A stretch of DNA of 9,646 bases. Source: Amarobacter sp035326025. GTDB lineage: Bacteria > Chloroflexota > Dehalococcoidia > Tepidiformales > Tepidiformaceae. Shown piece by piece: positions 9,055-9,646 of this stretch. Below the pieces are notes generated by a model. That model had not been told where the DNA came from. It saw nothing but the letters and a program-made list of their open reading frames with translations, and ran no database searches. Location of the stretch: NCBI GenBank assembly GCA_035326025.1, contig DAOKYT010000082.1, positions 1-9,646 on the forward strand, in the 5' to 3' direction. The position numbers and the translations under genes were made by a program. Each line of letters opens with the position of its first letter. Position 1 is the stretch's first letter.

Positions 9055-9646
9055 ATGACTCGCGGCCGCATCGCCCTCCTCGGCGGGACATTCGACCCGC
9101 CCCATATCGGACACCTCGTGCTGGGTGAGTGCGTCCGCTGGCAGTTCGAGTGCGACCGTGTGCTGTTCGTCCCGGCGGGCGACCCCTACCGGAAGACGGG
9201 GACGGATACGGCCGAGAACCGGCGGGCCGCGGTGGCCGCCCCGCGGGTCGTGACTCCCGGCACGCTGCGGCTCGAGATGGTTCGCCTCGCCATCGCGGAC
9301 AATCCCCGCTTCGCGGCGGATGGGCGGGAGGTCGCGCGTGCGGGCCCCACCTACACCATCGATACCCTGCGTGAACTGCGCGCGGAGGGGTGCGAGGATC
9401 TCGTGCTCGTCCTCGGCAGCGACACGCTCGCCGACCTGCCCAACTGGCGCGAGCCGGAAGAAATCCGGCGCCTGGCGCGGGTGGTCGTCGCCGAGAAGGA
9501 GCCGGGGGCGGACACTGGCCCGTTCGACCGCGTGGAAATGCCCCTGCTGCGCATCTCATCGACCGGCATCCGCGCGCGGGTCGCCGCGGGCAAGCCGGTC
9601 CGCTACCTGGTACCGGAGGCGGTGCGCCAGTTCATCGAACGCAAGG
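9055..9646 (+). CDS. nadD: Nicotinate-nucleotide adenylyltransferase, 3' end cut off
   Basis: NadD joins nicotinate mononucleotide and ATP to form deamido-NAD in cytoplasmic NAD synthesis. The 197 residues visible carry the nucleotidyltransferase signature GGTFDPPHIGH (10-20), the LVLGSD segment, the GPTYTIDTL stretch that matches the family's GPSYTxDTL, and ISSTGIR (167-173), which fits the SSTxIR phosphate-binding motif. The frame is still open at the right edge; the typical C-terminal VPEAVRQFI has been reached, so only a few residues should be missing from a family of about 190-215. Odd points: the usual PPHK reads DPYRK, and the loop before the LRLEM helix is about a dozen residues longer than in Bacillus NadD. 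Start: ATG 9055 begins right before the first beta strand and has no ribosome site; a -10-like TAGACT just upstream suggests a leaderless message. It lies 108 bases after ileS and is probably transcribed separately or by read-through. Confidence 0.93.
   Translation, partial: MTRGRIALLGGTFDPPHIGHLVLGECVRWQFECDRVLFVPAGDPYRKTGTDTAENRRAAVAAPRVVTPGTLRLEMVRLAIADNPRFAADGREVARAGPTYTIDTLRELRAEGCEDLVLVLGSDTLADLPNWREPEEIRRLARVVVAEKEPGADTGPFDRVEMPLLRISSTGIRARVAAGKPVRYLVPEAVRQFIERK

Overview
This is a very GC-rich, gene-dense bacterial chromosomal window. The combination of a T-box-controlled type 2 isoleucyl-tRNA synthetase, a lipoprotein with a Pro/Ser-rich linker after the lipidated cysteine, and weakly Shine-Dalgarno-dependent starts would fit Chloroflexota (for example a Dehalococcoidia/Tepidiformia relative) or a neighbouring high-GC phylum. 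This assignment is an inference from gene style, not from a marker search. No mobile elements, CRISPR arrays, tRNAs or rRNAs were seen.

Layout. The left edge (1-320, +) is the 3' end of a LUD-domain (LutC/YkgG-like) gene. It converges, with only 6 bases between stop codons, on a two-gene minus-strand unit: a MoxR/RavA-like AAA+ ATPase (3015 to 1678) followed, with an 11-base overlap, by a VWA-domain protein with an intact MIDAS metal site (1688 to 327). A promoter-like sequence precedes the ATPase. Next on the minus strand come a crotonase-fold enoyl-CoA hydratase-like enzyme (4036 to 3164) and an exported lipoprotein of the endonuclease/exonuclease/phosphatase fold (5234 to 4203).

The 451-base gap 5235-5685 separates the lipoprotein gene from the divergent ileS. 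It holds a T-box riboswitch with a near-consensus T-box core, an antiterminator, an intrinsic terminator ending in seven T, and a candidate ATC (Ile) specifier. The leader should couple ileS transcription to uncharged tRNA-Ile. The ileS gene (5686-8946, +) encodes a 1086-residue type 2 IleRS whose HIGH signature reads GIHH. This is the GXHH variant associated with very strong mupirocin resistance. A GC-rich hairpin follows ileS. The right edge is nadD (9055 onward), almost complete, possibly transcribed as a leaderless mRNA.

How the genes work together. The clear functional pairs are the ATPase with its VWA partner (a chaperone-like module resembling RavA-ViaA in arrangement) and ileS with its T-box leader. 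The other genes are single housekeeping or accessory metabolic genes without visible functional coupling. The points most worth follow-up are the GXHH IleRS under T-box control, the possibly short Stem I of that T-box, and three enzymes with substitutions at family catalytic or P-loop positions (crotonase, EEP lipoprotein, ATPase P-loop).
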